From assembly GCF_963678635.1 (NCBI RefSeq), contig NC_087064.1, forward strand, positions 72,911,465-72,975,464: a DNA stretch of 64,000 bases. Reading direction: 5' to 3'. Within the stretch, counting starts at the first letter, position 1, and every line of letters begins with the position of its first letter. Both the position numbers and the translations under genes were made by a program. The notes beneath the pieces are model-generated. The model was given only the letters and a program-made list of their open reading frames with translations, was not told the DNA's origin and did no database searches. This DNA comes from Symsagittifera roscoffensis. Lineage: Eukaryota; Xenacoelomorpha; Acoela; Convolutidae. This document shows positions 20,174 through 31,029 of this stretch, piece by piece.

Positions 20174-21345
20174 ATGCCCGCGGCTCTGAAGTGGCCCACG
20201 CTTGATGAATTATACAGACGCTTGAGGGACCTGGATTATACCCAAGTGGATGAGAGAATGGCAGTGATGCTGAACTCCATCCTTCAACTGGAAGAGCAGG
20301 GTGAATGCAGGGGTCTGCAACAGAAGGGGTTTTAATGGTCGGCTACACCACTGATGGCATATCCAACCAAGAGCAGACCAGATGGCTGTCCTGGAATGTG
20401 GATAGAGGGGTGAGAGGATTCGACTTGGCAAGGAATCCTGGCTTGAGCAATAACAACGAGTATGGCGCAGGGGAGTTCCCACTACCAACCAGACCATCAG
20501 CAAGGTCAGCGGGCCAACACACGAGTAAGCCACCCTCTATGACGCGAGCGCAGCAAACGGAAGAGGCGTATCCTGACCTCAGTAGTCTGAAGTGAGAATT
20601 TGAGAGGACACAAAGGGAGAGGAACAAGGCGAATCTTGACCGTGATCAGGCGAAGCTCGAGAGGAATCAAGCGAATCTGGAGAGAGATCAGGCGATCATT
20701 GAAAGGGGCCAAGCGCGGCGGGAACTCAATATTCCGAAGGCCGAGCACCAGCAAGAACAAAGGGTGCGAGAGAATGCGGCGAATTGCAAACAGCTGAAGT
20801 CGGAACTTGAGAAAATCCAGCGTCGACAACAAGAGCTCGACATGCAAAAGGAAGCCAGGCCCAAGGAGCGAACGGCCGCCGGTTCGAGGCCAGAGTCACG
20901 GATGGAAGTGGATGAGGCTCCCAGATCGAAGGGACGGTTTAACCTAGACCGCGCGGCTCAAGAGCACATGAACGAGGGGTTGGAGCTATGGATACCGACT
21001 GAGTCAACGTCCTCCCTGCGTGGTTTAGAGACACAACCGATACGCCCATTGATGGACGTAGCACTGCCGGGGTATACTCCGAGTTCAACCCCGAGCGGCA
21101 GTCAGGTGAGCAGGAGCTCGTCGCGTCTAAAAGAATTGAATGAGAGGCTACAGCTGAGAAATCGTGAGAGTCCAGCCAGAGTGGAGTTACCCCCGACTTG
21201 GAGGGAGCAACCGGTCAGGAGTGTGGTAATAGCAAGTTACAAGAAGAACACGGAGGGCAGATGCATGGATTGGAACACAGCACAAAGAGCCAGGAGGGAT
21301 TGCTTCCGTGACGCGGCTTGGGTGGAATGGTGGCATGCCTCTGTT
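20174..21345 (+). pseudogene. Third gene, N-terminal part (coiled coil), with breaks
   Basis: ATG 20174 opens MPAALKWPTLDELYRRLRDL. The frame shifts near 20320, continues through a TGA at 20593-20595, and stays open in that frame to about 21345, where the protein moves to the frame of the next segment. Residues after the TGA contain a regular seven-residue pattern (ERNQANLERDQAIIERGQA) and a long Glu/Gln/Arg helix, so a coiled coil is very likely. A Ser/Pro-rich linker follows. The equivalent part of copy A lies off the window. Nothing resembles an envelope signal peptide. Function unknown. Confidence 0.65.
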
Positions 21346-23077
21346 GACAGACCTGTGCCTGGCGATGAGATCGGACCCAATGGGAATAATCCGGGGGCTG
21401 GAGGAGGTCGTAACTTGCATTTACGGACCAGCTGTAACATACGCGTTTCCAGATCCCCTAGTGACAGCTTACCGCAACTCTGTGGCACACTTGAGCCTGA
21501 TAAGTGTGTTGGACGGGACGGCACTCAATTGGTGTCAGCAAAAGGTGCTGAGAGCGCAAATGAGTAACACGGTACTCTTTGGAAAAGTGAAAGATCGCGA
21601 GTTGATGGTATACAACTTCCGGGGGCAACTGCAGTGCAGGATGGGGGGAAAACGTGAAGGCCCCATCAAGACCTATCCCAAGTTCTGGAACTTGAATCCC
21701 CTGACGGCGAGTGGACAAGAGACCTTAAGAATTCCCGCATGGAAGAAAAGCTTCGAGTTGGTGAAAAGGGAGCTAGAGGCGATACTAGAGAAGGAAATCT
21801 TGCCAGCAACCATTCCCGAGTTCCTAACGGTCAGGAGAATGACCCTGGGAATGAATAGTACCCTGGTGGTCCCATCCCTGTTCGCGAGAGCAGCGGCGGA
21901 GAGGCAGCAAAGGGAATTCACCGATGGCTGGGACCCCCTATTCATCGGATATACCGCAGCGGTCTATTTCCACACCTGTGATATAAAAATAAACTCATGG
22001 ACGACTCAAGCGAAGAAGATGAGAGGCTCAATGCCCCCAAAATTCGAGGTGCGAGAGATCTTGAGAACGCTTGATCGGGCGGGTTTGGAGAACATGTTGC
22101 CGATGTGGGACGAGGGCAGGATGATTGTAGAAGAAGGGCACATTGCGCTAAAAGACGAAATGAAGTTTGCCACAAGAAAATACCGGGCGCCTTACGGATT
22201 AGAACAGGTGGAGATGAAGCAGGAAGGGGAGGAATGGGATGCGGCAGGCCCGTTGTATGTGGCTCTGACGGAATATAAAAAATTGGATCCAACGACACCA
22301 TCACCCCTGTCAGTGGGCACCCCTGCAGACAAAAGAAGCGGCCCCGTAGAAGATCGGTTCAGGAGGATACTTGAGAGAAGGAGAGCCGAGTCAGGAGAAG
22401 AAAGCATAGATGGGACTCTCAGTGAGGCAGGAGAGGAGATGGAAGTGGGGAACACGCCTGAACCAAAACCAGCAGAGGAGGATTTCACCACTCAAGAACT
22501 GCTGAAAGACCTGAGCGGAGACGATTGGGCAAATACTACCACACCACCTCTGAACTCATCTCCCCGCAAGAATCTAGAGTTGCCACTGACGAGCGAGACT
22601 TCTAATATGGGAATGATACTCTTGAGTGCGGAGGAAAGCGAAAAGAATACCTTCGAGGGAAACAAGACCATGTTCCTAGGGACTCTAGATGGGAAAGCTT
22701 GGCGAGAATTCTTGAGAGAGTTTAATCGAGAGGTGAATAGCGAGATCACATTCGACAATTTCAAAGAAGAACTGTGGAACACGGTGGTGAAGTTCGGGGA
22801 ACCTGTCCTGATGGCAACAGGTCTGGATGAAAAAGCAAGAGGAGAGCTGCTGAGCAAGATGGTCAAATTGAGAAAGGCGCCACTGAAGACCAAAGAAGAC
22901 GAATGTAAAGACAGCTCTACTCTGAAACAAAAAACTGTCGATAAAATAGTTGAAGGTGTAAGGGGGGATAAAGTTGAGACTAGTAATATAATTAAAAGCA
23001 CTAATATCCTTAAGGCTCGAGCAGGGGGAGGCAAGAGTTGGAAGGGTTGGATGGCGACAAAGAGGTCGAATCAGTGA
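21308..23077 (+). CDS. Third gene, middle part, copy C
   Basis: This segment of 589 codons aligns throughout with 2-1745 of the window, starting with CIYGPAVTYAFPDP. It is unbroken here where copy A has a shift at 1186-1190. It ends at TGA 23075 because a run of five G at 23024-23028 is one base shorter than in copy A. Sequence beyond the stop still aligns in another frame and contains a TAG at about 23119. The protein is soluble-looking, with an acidic Pro/Ser/Thr-rich region followed by helical charged repeats (STLKQKTVDK). No known domain is recognised. Confidence 0.75.
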   Translation: MTRLGWNGGMPLLTDLCLAMRSDPMGIIRGLEEVVTCIYGPAVTYAFPDPLVTAYRNSVAHLSLISVLDGTALNWCQQKVLRAQMSNTVLFGKVKDRELMVYNFRGQLQCRMGGKREGPIKTYPKFWNLNPLTASGQETLRIPAWKKSFELVKRELEAILEKEILPATIPEFLTVRRMTLGMNSTLVVPSLFARAAAERQQREFTDGWDPLFIGYTAAVYFHTCDIKINSWTTQAKKMRGSMPPKFEVREILRTLDRAGLENMLPMWDEGRMIVEEGHIALKDEMKFATRKYRAPYGLEQVEMKQEGEEWDAAGPLYVALTEYKKLDPTTPSPLSVGTPADKRSGPVEDRFRRILERRRAESGEESIDGTLSEAGEEMEVGNTPEPKPAEEDFTTQELLKDLSGDDWANTTTPPLNSSPRKNLELPLTSETSNMGMILLSAEESEKNTFEGNKTMFLGTLDGKAWREFLREFNREVNSEITFDNFKEELWNTVVKFGEPVLMATGLDEKARGELLSKMVKLRKAPLKTKEDECKDSSTLKQKTVDKIVEGVRGDKVETSNIIKSTNILKARAGGGKSWKGWMATKRSNQ

Positions 23078-23142
23078 TGATAACGGCAACGCCCCCAGGT
23101 AAAGACGTGAAGTCTCGCTAGAGAAAGAGAGAGGTAGAAGGG

Positions 23143-26100
23143 TTGGGTAGTCCTTCGGCGGACGCGGTCTCAGAGAAAAACCTGAGAGAGACGGCTCCCA
23201 TGGTTCTGGCACGGTGGAAGACAGCAGCCTACAAGAGTAGCTCCGAACCAAGGAAATTGCTCGAGGTAGAAAAAGAGATGGAGTTTTCCACCAACTCGAC
23301 AACGGAAGAAGACTTCAGGCCCCAGAGGACGAATATGAAAAGAGGTTCGACAAGCGGGCAGACGTGGGAAGTGGATGTTGGCAAAGAGTGGGTCTCAAAT
23401 GAACACCAGGTCACGGGGAAGCAAGTAACTAGTGATCCTCTTGAGAAGAATAAAACGAGGAACACCTCCCGGCCTTGGTGGGTGGCCCTGCAGACATTGA
23501 AGGAACTGGAAGACTGCCTAAAGAAACTCGACAGTGGAGTGTCACGCAAGCGACGCAACTGGGCTACCCAGCAGAAGGCTGAGATTAACAAATTAGAAAT
23601 GGGGAGGCAACTGAAGAGAACTTGGCAGAACTTGTTAAGGGATCATTTTGAAGAAGCGATGAGGACATCCTCATCGGCGTCGCCGTTGATGGCGAATCCC
23701 TTCGTTAGAACAGCGGGACAACTGATGTTCGCGTGGAGCCTGGTGGGAATAGATTTAGAAACGCTGACCTCGCATGACAAGTTGAAATTGGGTGGAAAAA
23801 ATCAAGAAGTATATCAGACATTGATGCAACACATTGCTAGGGATAATTCAGGCTTGAACCTGTCAAGGAGTCAATGAGGAAAGACGCTACTTGTTTCTTG
23901 AGGTGGATAATGTCGGTGATGACCGACAGTACCATCCTAGCATGTCAACAAAGAGCAATCGGAAGTAAGACAGTGGAAAGGAGAATCTCAGCAGTCATCT
24001 TGAATGTATACCAGAGTACTGGGATAGAAAAAGAGGATAGTTCCAGGCAGTCTCTAGAGAGCCACAGAAAATTAGTCGAGATACGGAGATTCTACAACAA
24101 GAAGTTTGAGGAGGGACACGACGTACACCGTAACTTGGCCTCGTCAGGAGAGTACTCGAAACCCAATAAGAAGGTACAGTATCAGTACGTGTCTGGAGTA
24201 GTGGGGATGGCGTACAACCCTTTCTTGGACTCGGAAGCCGGAGGCGCTCACAGGAACTACGCGGTAGCGGAGCTACTAAAGTTTTGGACAGAGAAGATAG
24301 TGGAAATAGACACAGTAGAGAGAGAGAGACCGAGCTTGGGCTTGATTCTCGAGAAAACACCAGAAGTGATAAGCGTGCCGCGTTCATGTAAAAGAGTCGA
24401 GCTGAAGATGGGTAACAGGAACGGCATGTTAACCACAATTCTGGGAGTGGTGTGGAAATTACTAAGGCCCTCCTGGTGCCCACATCCCCACGCGAGCCTG
24501 GTCGAGGAAGTCACGGAGCCAGTGAGGTTAGCACCGACGGAGGACGAAGATCTGGCCACATTGAGTATAGTGCACAAGCTGATCTTGCCTCAGGTGAAGG
24601 AGTCAGGCGAAGTGACGAGTGAACTAGGGTCGGCGAAGAAGATGGAGCCGGGTAGTTGTCTTGATTCGACATGTGGGAGTGGCGAGCACACCTGTGATGG
24701 ACGGTCATGCGTTAGGATGCAATCCTTCCAAAAAGAAGATCTAGTCACTTGGCTTGAAGATATCACAGAGAGGGAGAAGAGTGAGGTACAGATAGTGGCT
24801 GAGTGTTACGCGAGTACCACTGTGAATATAGCAACAGCTCTGGGATTCTTCTCAAGGATGTGCAGTCTGCAGTCACTGGAGAGGCTAGAGTCTGAACACC
24901 ATTTGGTGACCGCGTTGAGCGTGGAGTCATGGCCCGGGGTGTTGCAGGTAACCCAGAAACACATCAAAAGCTGGAAGGTCGGACTGGAAGCGGAAATGGG
25001 ATTTCCTATGAGCGAAGCCTATGGTCTGCCTCTAAATGCGAAGTCCCTAGTGGGGTCAGTGATGGCCAACCTATGCGGCAGCCACTACCCATTGCACATG
25101 GCGATGGTGGAGGTATCCAGCCAAAGGGTATTAATAGACAAGGCCTTCTCAGTGCCCAAGTGCGTAAGATTGGCTCGGATGTCGCATCACTCACACAGGT
25201 TATTGAGAAAAATCCGAGGAACAGTGCCGAGAGAGCAGAGGGATGACTTGAGTGAAATCTGGGGGGAAGAACTTTTGGGTTTGGAAAGTGAAAACACAAG
25301 TGACCACGAGAGACAAAACGTGATCGGGAAACCGATGGGTGGTGCTCCAAACATGGAGGAGAACGATACGATACACGAGAAGATGATGGAACTTGAACCT
25401 CTCCTAGAAGCCTCGGGAGAGCGCAACCTTAGGAGTATTGACCTCACACATGGGGAATGTCCATGCCACTGTCTGGCACAAACGGTGTAGTATCCGGATC
25501 ACTCAAACCTCTGCCTGGTATGGGATGTGGAAGAAATTCGGTCTATAGGGTTGCCCGATCATCAGCAGAAGGTGACCATCTTGGTGGTGAGCACGATGTT
25601 GGCATTACGATGGATCGAAGAAAATGTAGCGAAGTACAGGGAGTCGAAGGCACCTACGGCAGAATCGATACACGCTATAGACTACAACAGGAGACTCGAG
25701 TTGTTTGAGACTGCATGCAAAGTATTCGCCATACCTATGGAGGTCAGGCACGTATGGAGCCGCATAAGGTTCTTTCCTTGGTTTCGAGCGACGTTGACAT
25801 CTTGGTTGTACATGGTAACGAAGGATCAAATGAAGAAATATCAAAAGGAATATCGACAGTTCCTGGCCGAGATAGAACCGGAAGTTTTCACTACACCTCT
25901 GCTGACCAATCGAAATGCGATCACGACGGGGTGGAAAAGAGTCGTTAGGATGTCAAGAAACAATACTAAGGCGAGAGAGTCGATACTGGAGGAAGACTTG
26001 GCGAAGAATGTGAGCCTGAGTCTGCACAATTCCTTCTGTTTGAACCGAGAATCGAGGGTGAGGAGTTTGCCCAACCTAGCAAAGAGATTGCAGGAGCAAA

Positions 26101-26180
26101 GGGAATGGATGCGGTCCTATGAACAGCTGAAAGCCTGGGAAGATATCGTGATTAGCTCCGATGATGAAGAGCACTGTTGA
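23143..26180 (+). pseudogene. Third gene, C-terminal part, copy C, three breaks
   Basis: It aligns with 1746-4808. Frame 23143-23877 is followed by 23874-25490 after a one-base shift near 23870. TAG at 25488-25490 replaces a tryptophan codon (TGG in copy A, AQTVWYPDH), and the frame then runs in register from 25491 to 26180. A further small deletion near 26170 (GAGCACTG against GAGGAACTG) shortens the tail. The cysteine cluster CLDSTC ... HTCDGRSC and the CPCHC motif are conserved between the copies despite many other substitutions, which argues that they matter for the protein. Confidence 0.75.
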
Positions 26181-26655
26181 AACAGATTGCGGTGTCAAAT
26201 ACGTCTGGGTCTGGTACCTCGAAGGCGAAGAACGCGAGATGAGCAGGTGGCTTGAGAGGGAAGGAAAGGGGCTCGAGGGTGAACTTGGATGAAATCTGGG
26301 TTTACGAAAAAGAAATTTTAACAAATGAGATATTGTTATTAATATGTTATATCTATTATATAAATCAAAATGCTGCATGATAATTTCCTGATTGAATAGG
26401 ACAAAATTTTTTTAAATGACTAGCTTAAAAAGCGAAAATTCAAGGGTGCAAGTGTGTGCAGATTTTGATTGCTGTTCAGTGATAGTGTGAAAATTTTACA
26501 TGGTTGTGAATTTTGGGGTGTAGATAAACTTAAGTCTGCTGCAAACTTCTAAAAATGACCACTGGCACTGTACCTTGAGCAACACTCGGTTTTCTGGGGA
26601 TTCATTGACAGACAACAGCACGCGATGAGGACATCGGTCTTGAGTCCGGGGAGTA
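26181..26655 (+). other. 3' untranslated region and polypurine tract of the complete element
   Basis: Noncoding, aligned with 4809-5237. It ends with the polypurine tract GAGTCCGGGGAGTA at 26642-26655, directly before the 3' LTR. Confidence 0.75.
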
Positions 26656-27545
26656 TGTTCCAGTCTGGAAGTTTAACCTTGAGGAATACGAAATACGTAG
26701 TTTTGGGATGAAGTTTAATTTTTCAAAAATTCGAATTGAGCCTGTCATGCTCAACTTTCTCGCGACAACTGAAAACATCAGAAATAAGATCAGAACGACC
26801 GAATCGCAATAGCGGGAACTTGACAGAAAAAACAGCGGGAAATTGCTATTCGCAATTTCCGAGAATCTAGTAAAAAACAAGAGAGTAGAGCTGTCCTATC
26901 TTGATATAGGAGACAGAGTGATTACGAAAGAACATCGAAATTCAGCTGAACCAGAGTGAACCTTCAGTGGAAAGGTAGACAACTGAAGTCTCCTAATGGT
27001 TCAGACCCAAAACTATATTCTCAAGTTAAAACTCATTTCTTTTGATTGGAATTCATTGATAGCAAACTTCTCGAGTTATTTTCAATCGTATTTATGCTAG
27101 AGTTATTAATTAGCTTAATTACTCTGATTTTCAAGTGTGCTGCTATGTGAGTACCTAGTTTAATTTTCCCGAGTGTATTTTGTGATAAGTATGTTGAGAT
27201 AAGGCGAGTTTTAGGTTGATCCATCTGAAATGGATCAAAGTTCCACTGTCCAATAAAAAGTAACCTAACGGATTGTTCCGACCCTGTTTTTAACGGCATT
27301 CGTGTATTTTGGGTGTTTTGAGACCTAAGTATGGGGACGTTCATATTTTCTAGATTGGGGGGGTATTTTGGTAGTGGCCCTCAAGCTGTAACGGATTCTA
27401 CTCTCATGTCGCAAGTGAACCGAATTGGCTCCGACCGTTTTGAGGTAGAAAAACACGAGAGATAGTGTCCCTGACTCCTGAGCCAATGGTTATAGGGCCT
27501 ATTTTTCTTAAGCCTCATATGTGACCGAAGTAGGCGACTGTTACA
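26656..27545 (+). repeat. 3' LTR
   Basis: TGTTCCAGTCTGGAAG...GTTACA, about 890 bp. It matches the 5' LTR except for scattered substitutions and loss of about nine bases near the start (CGGTCATAT). The conserved stem and AATAAA are at 27216-27257. Confidence 0.9.
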
Positions 27546-28718
27546 AAATAACACGGTCCGTTGAGCATAAGACATATAGAGCTCTCAAAACCTTTACTAA
27601 TTATGATTTCGTTATTCAGAAAGATGTCGCAGTATATTTTCAAATTTTATATTTCGTTACTTCGTAAAGATTCCCCCTCGCCATTCTCACGAGGTAAATA
27701 ATAAAAGGCCAAAATTGAGTTTTGATAATAAATGAGGTAAAACAATTATGTTTGTATAATTGTAAAATGAAGCCTTATTGTTGTGATAATCTTATTATAT
27801 AGTGTTTCGACGTTGCTTCACAAGCCTAATTGATGTGATAAACTAAATAAATAGTGTGTCTGATCAAATTTAAATTTTGTGTAATTACATATTAAATGCG
27901 CTGGGCTTTCCTCACAGACTTATCTTACCAAATCTTACCGTCCCAGCCGTAGGCGAGTGAAGTTTCCCTGGCGTAAAAAGACCAAGAAGGAGCGAGCCGG
28001 TGAATCGACCCCCAAAACGACGTCAGGTTGTACCACTCCTTTCTTTTCCTTTTTTTCCTCCATCATCCTTCTCTAACCAATTTTAAATTTTTATTGAAAG
28101 TTTTCATAAATCACCCCAAAGAATTTCCTTTCTCGTCCCAGTTGTCTGTGTTTCAGGTAGGATCCGCGATTCTAGGTAAGACGCATCCCTTAGTTCTCAC
28201 AAAAACTAGTTATCGGGACTTCGAGGACCAAAAATATCAAACCAGCTCTAGTAAAATAAACAATTCACTCTTACCGCGGCGCAACGCTTCATGCTCTGTT
28301 TGAAACAGTTTTGCAATACAGACCAAAGCGCCTAAAAACAGTAACAATAGTTGCTGGATACAATGACAACAGACTGCATCCACAAGAATTAGAACAGCAG
28401 TGGAAAAACTTGAATAATCTCGTCACTAACAAGTTTCAGCCCAAGACACTGATCACCCCCAAAACAATTCAGAACTGCAATAACACTGAAATAATTTGCA
28501 AAATTTATATTCATAATCAGGTGTTGTTTAGTTTGATAAATATATTTATACACCCACATACACTCATTGTTTCACCTAACCTCAACCTAAATCTAACCCC
28601 TCAAATGTTTTGCCGTGATGTCATCCATTTCTTGTTCTACGGTGATGATTTTTTACCAACTTTCTTGCATATATAATCTATAAAATCTCGCTAACTTGAC
28701 ACCGCCGTCCTTCCTCAA
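27546..28718. other. Flank and possible 5' region of the non-LTR element
   Basis: AT-rich DNA without a supported gene. Around 27972-28040 a short open stretch (VKFPWRKKTKKERAGES) is more GC-rich than its surroundings and follows an acceptor-like GTCCCAG at about 27951. It could be part of the non-LTR element's 5' region or a gene scrap. The open frame at 28311-28676 is not convincing as a protein. Confidence 0.4.
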
Positions 28719-29135
28719 ATGGCTACTCAAACACATTGCTTTATTTGTAGAAACAGCTTGCGAGGCGGAGGGGTTTGGTGCATCACATCCCCAGGCTACA
28801 TGCATGTAAAATGCAGCGGCCTAGCCCGCAGCACTGATCATTATGACGATTTCAGTTGTCATCGCTGCACCTCCCAATTTCATTCAGCTAACGATACGCA
28901 TGAATGTAATCCCCCAACCCTAGCTACAACCACACTCCCCCAATTTCACCCTCACAACTCCACTGCCCCACACTCACAAAACTCAAGAGAACGCTCCACT
29001 CTAGAAACTAGAACGACAAAAGACCCATGGTCAAGCCCTTGTCCAGAACTCATAGAAACCACAAAGAAAACATACATCGAAATGGACCACTGGAAACCGG
29101 TCTTTATGATCTTATCAAAAAATAAATTTGGTTAA
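28719..29135 (+). CDS. N-terminal zinc finger (PHD-like) of the non-LTR ORF
   Basis: ATG 28719 opens MATQTHCFICRNSLRGGG. Cysteines and histidine appear as CFIC, WC, MHVKC and CHRC, a C4HC3-like arrangement as in PHD fingers at the front of several non-LTR elements. A Thr/Pro/His-rich linker follows. The frame closes at TAA 29133; related sequence (FAMHTAMIFPHLLLSKTKSE) resumes just downstream in another frame, so this is the first piece of a broken ORF. Confidence 0.75.
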   Translation: MATQTHCFICRNSLRGGGVWCITSPGYMHVKCSGLARSTDHYDDFSCHRCTSQFHSANDTHECNPPTLATTTLPQFHPHNSTAPHSQNSRERSTLETRTTKDPWSSPCPELIETTKKTYIEMDHWKPVFMILSKNKFG

Positions 29136-29137
29136 AA

Positions 29138-30980
29138 TTTTATTGAAACCCTCAATAGACCCCTGAACAGCTTAATAGAAAACAACAAAAATATCTTCGC
29201 AATGCACACAGCAATGATCTTTCCACACTTACTACTGAGCAAAACAAAGTCCGAAAATGATGGATCTTTATCCAAAACAATAGCAAGGCGACTTAAGCAA
29301 TGGCGACAAAGACGGAGACCTGGATGGCCTATATATCGAAGGCAAGGTACTGCAAATGCGCTTGACAAATGGAAGTAGAAGAAAAACTGAAACTGAAGCA
29401 CAGCAGTTCAATAAAGAAATGAATACTGGTAAATTATTAAGCGCAATAGCAAAACTAACGGACACATCTAAAGGCGTTCTTTTGCTCGATGAGATCGTCA
29501 AAGGTTAAGACAGTAGAACAGACTTTTAAGAGAAGCACTCACCATCTGAACAACCAATTGATGAGAACTATATTACACCAGTCTCTAATGAAACAATTCT
29601 TTTCCATCCATCGATTTTTCATCAGATAAACGGTCAACATATCAAGAAAGCAGCCATGAGAACGCATGGATCTCGTGGGCCATCTGGCCTTGATGCAAAA
29701 GAATGTAGACTTATTTTAACCCACTTCGGGCATTAATCAGTTGAGATTTCAAAAAAAATTGCTAAAATTGCCAAACAATTGGCTACCGAAGAGCTAAACC
29801 CAAAACTAACGGAACCATATAACGCAGGTAGGTTAAAGTTCTTAGATAAATATCCAGGAGTTAGACCCATAGGCATAGGAGAAGTTATGCGTAGGATAAT
29901 AGGACGAACAATAACCAATTGCCTAAAAAACGAACTCATGTCGCTCGGTTCAAACTATCAAAAATGTGGCATTGAATATGCGATCCACACGCTAAGAGAT
30001 CAATACAGCAAAACCTCCGCCGATGCTGTTTTACTGATAGATGCCGAAAACGTTTTCAACTCGCTAAATTGAAAGCTGGCAATATAAAAAACATCGAGAA
30101 CACCTGCCCATCTCTTTTAACCGCGATTTAGAACGTTTACTCCAATCCATCTAAACCGTTCGTTAACAAAAAAAAACCATCTACTCTTAAGAAGGGACAA
30201 CCTAGGGGGATCCACTAGCAAGGGCCATGTACGGTCTAGCCATAATACCCCTCATAAAACTTTTATCAGTAGAAGACAACGTAACCCAGAAATGTTACGC
30301 AGATGACGGAAACGCAGTCGGTAAATTAAGCAATCTACGAACCGTCCTCGATAAAATTGTATAACTAGTTAAATTTTTTGGCTACCATAATATAGCATCC
30401 ACATGCTAATTTATTGTCAAAGATGAAAAACTCGGTGAAGCTGAGAAAATCTTCGAAAACACAGTAATAACTATAAAGGCAGGCGCCCGAGTGCTTGGTT
30501 CAGTTATAGGATCAGAATCTGAATGCAAAAAGTGCCTCGAATTTCAACAGAATGAGCAAATCAAAATTTTGAAAAAATTAACGAAAATCGCTAAAACCTC
30601 TCCCCAAAACGTATATGCCTGCTATACTAAAAGAGTTCAAGAAAAACTTTTATTTCTCACCAGAACAACTCCTAACACTATGGAAAACTTAGAAATATGA
30701 GAAAAGAGTATCAAAGAACAATTAATACCTAACCTAATCGGTAAAGACACATTGAACCCCCAGTTCAGTGAGGTATCTTCCTTACCCCTTAAAATGGGCG
30801 GCCTTAACATCCAGCTGCCATCCGATCATGAAAACTATCTAGAAAGGTCTAGGGAAACACCACTTGTACTGGAATCTCAAGATCCTGTTACAGCAATAAC
30901 ACAGCTAGAAAAAATATGTACAAAAATCAAACAAATTGAAAACTGATAGAATAAACCAAAAGAAAACAAACCTCAGGAAC
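29138..30980 (+). pseudogene. Reverse transcriptase of the non-LTR element, broken
   Basis: Fragments in several frames read KTKSENDGSLSKTIARRL (about 29245), ILFHPSIFHQING (about 29600), GSRGPSGLDAKE (about 29670), FLDKYPGVRPIGIGEVMRR (29839-29895), SADAVLLIDAENVFNSLN (to 30072), NVTQKCYADDGNAVGKL (about 30278-30328, the catalytic ADD) and GARVLGSVIGSE (about 30483). These are RT domains in the correct order. Stops (for example after VFNSLN at 30070) and shifts are frequent, so no active enzyme can be made. Confidence 0.85.
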
Positions 30981-31029
30981 TCCTTAGATGAAACAGATGA
31001 ATAGGCAATCGACCTGGCCTCTGGAAAGG

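Larger units (their letters stand above)
7481..27545 (+). mobile_element. Complete giant Ty3/gypsy-type LTR retrotransposon, about 20 kb
   Basis: Two closely similar LTRs (7481-8381 and 26656-27545) bracket a tRNA-primer-like site, gag with zinc knuckles, aspartic protease, RT, RNase H, integrase, two small downstream ORFs and a third gene of about 6 kb, all on the plus strand, then a polypurine tract. The pol order protease-RT-RNase H-integrase is that of Ty3/gypsy elements. About 20 kb is several times the usual 5-9 kb for the group. The excess is in the 2.5 kb leader, the spacer between RNase H and integrase, and the third gene. The LTRs differ by roughly two dozen positions by eye plus a 9-base gap, so insertion was not very recent. 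Base composition is clearly more GC-rich than the surrounding DNA. Confidence 0.9.

Noticed and set aside
20174-26180. Third gene as a retroviral envelope
   Set aside because: No signal peptide, membrane span, fusion-type peptide or furin site is visible.
7477-27549. AAAA as a 4-bp target duplication of the giant element
   Set aside because: Works only if the LTR ends in C; all three LTRs are followed by A, so the end is more likely CA and the duplication fails.
28565-28605. CCTAACCTCAACCTAAATCTAACCCC as interstitial telomere
   Set aside because: Irregular, short, and explained as chance C/A-rich sequence.
28311-28676. 121-codon frame as ORF1 of the non-LTR element
   Set aside because: Composition is low complexity and there is no coiled coil, zinc finger or RNA-binding motif.
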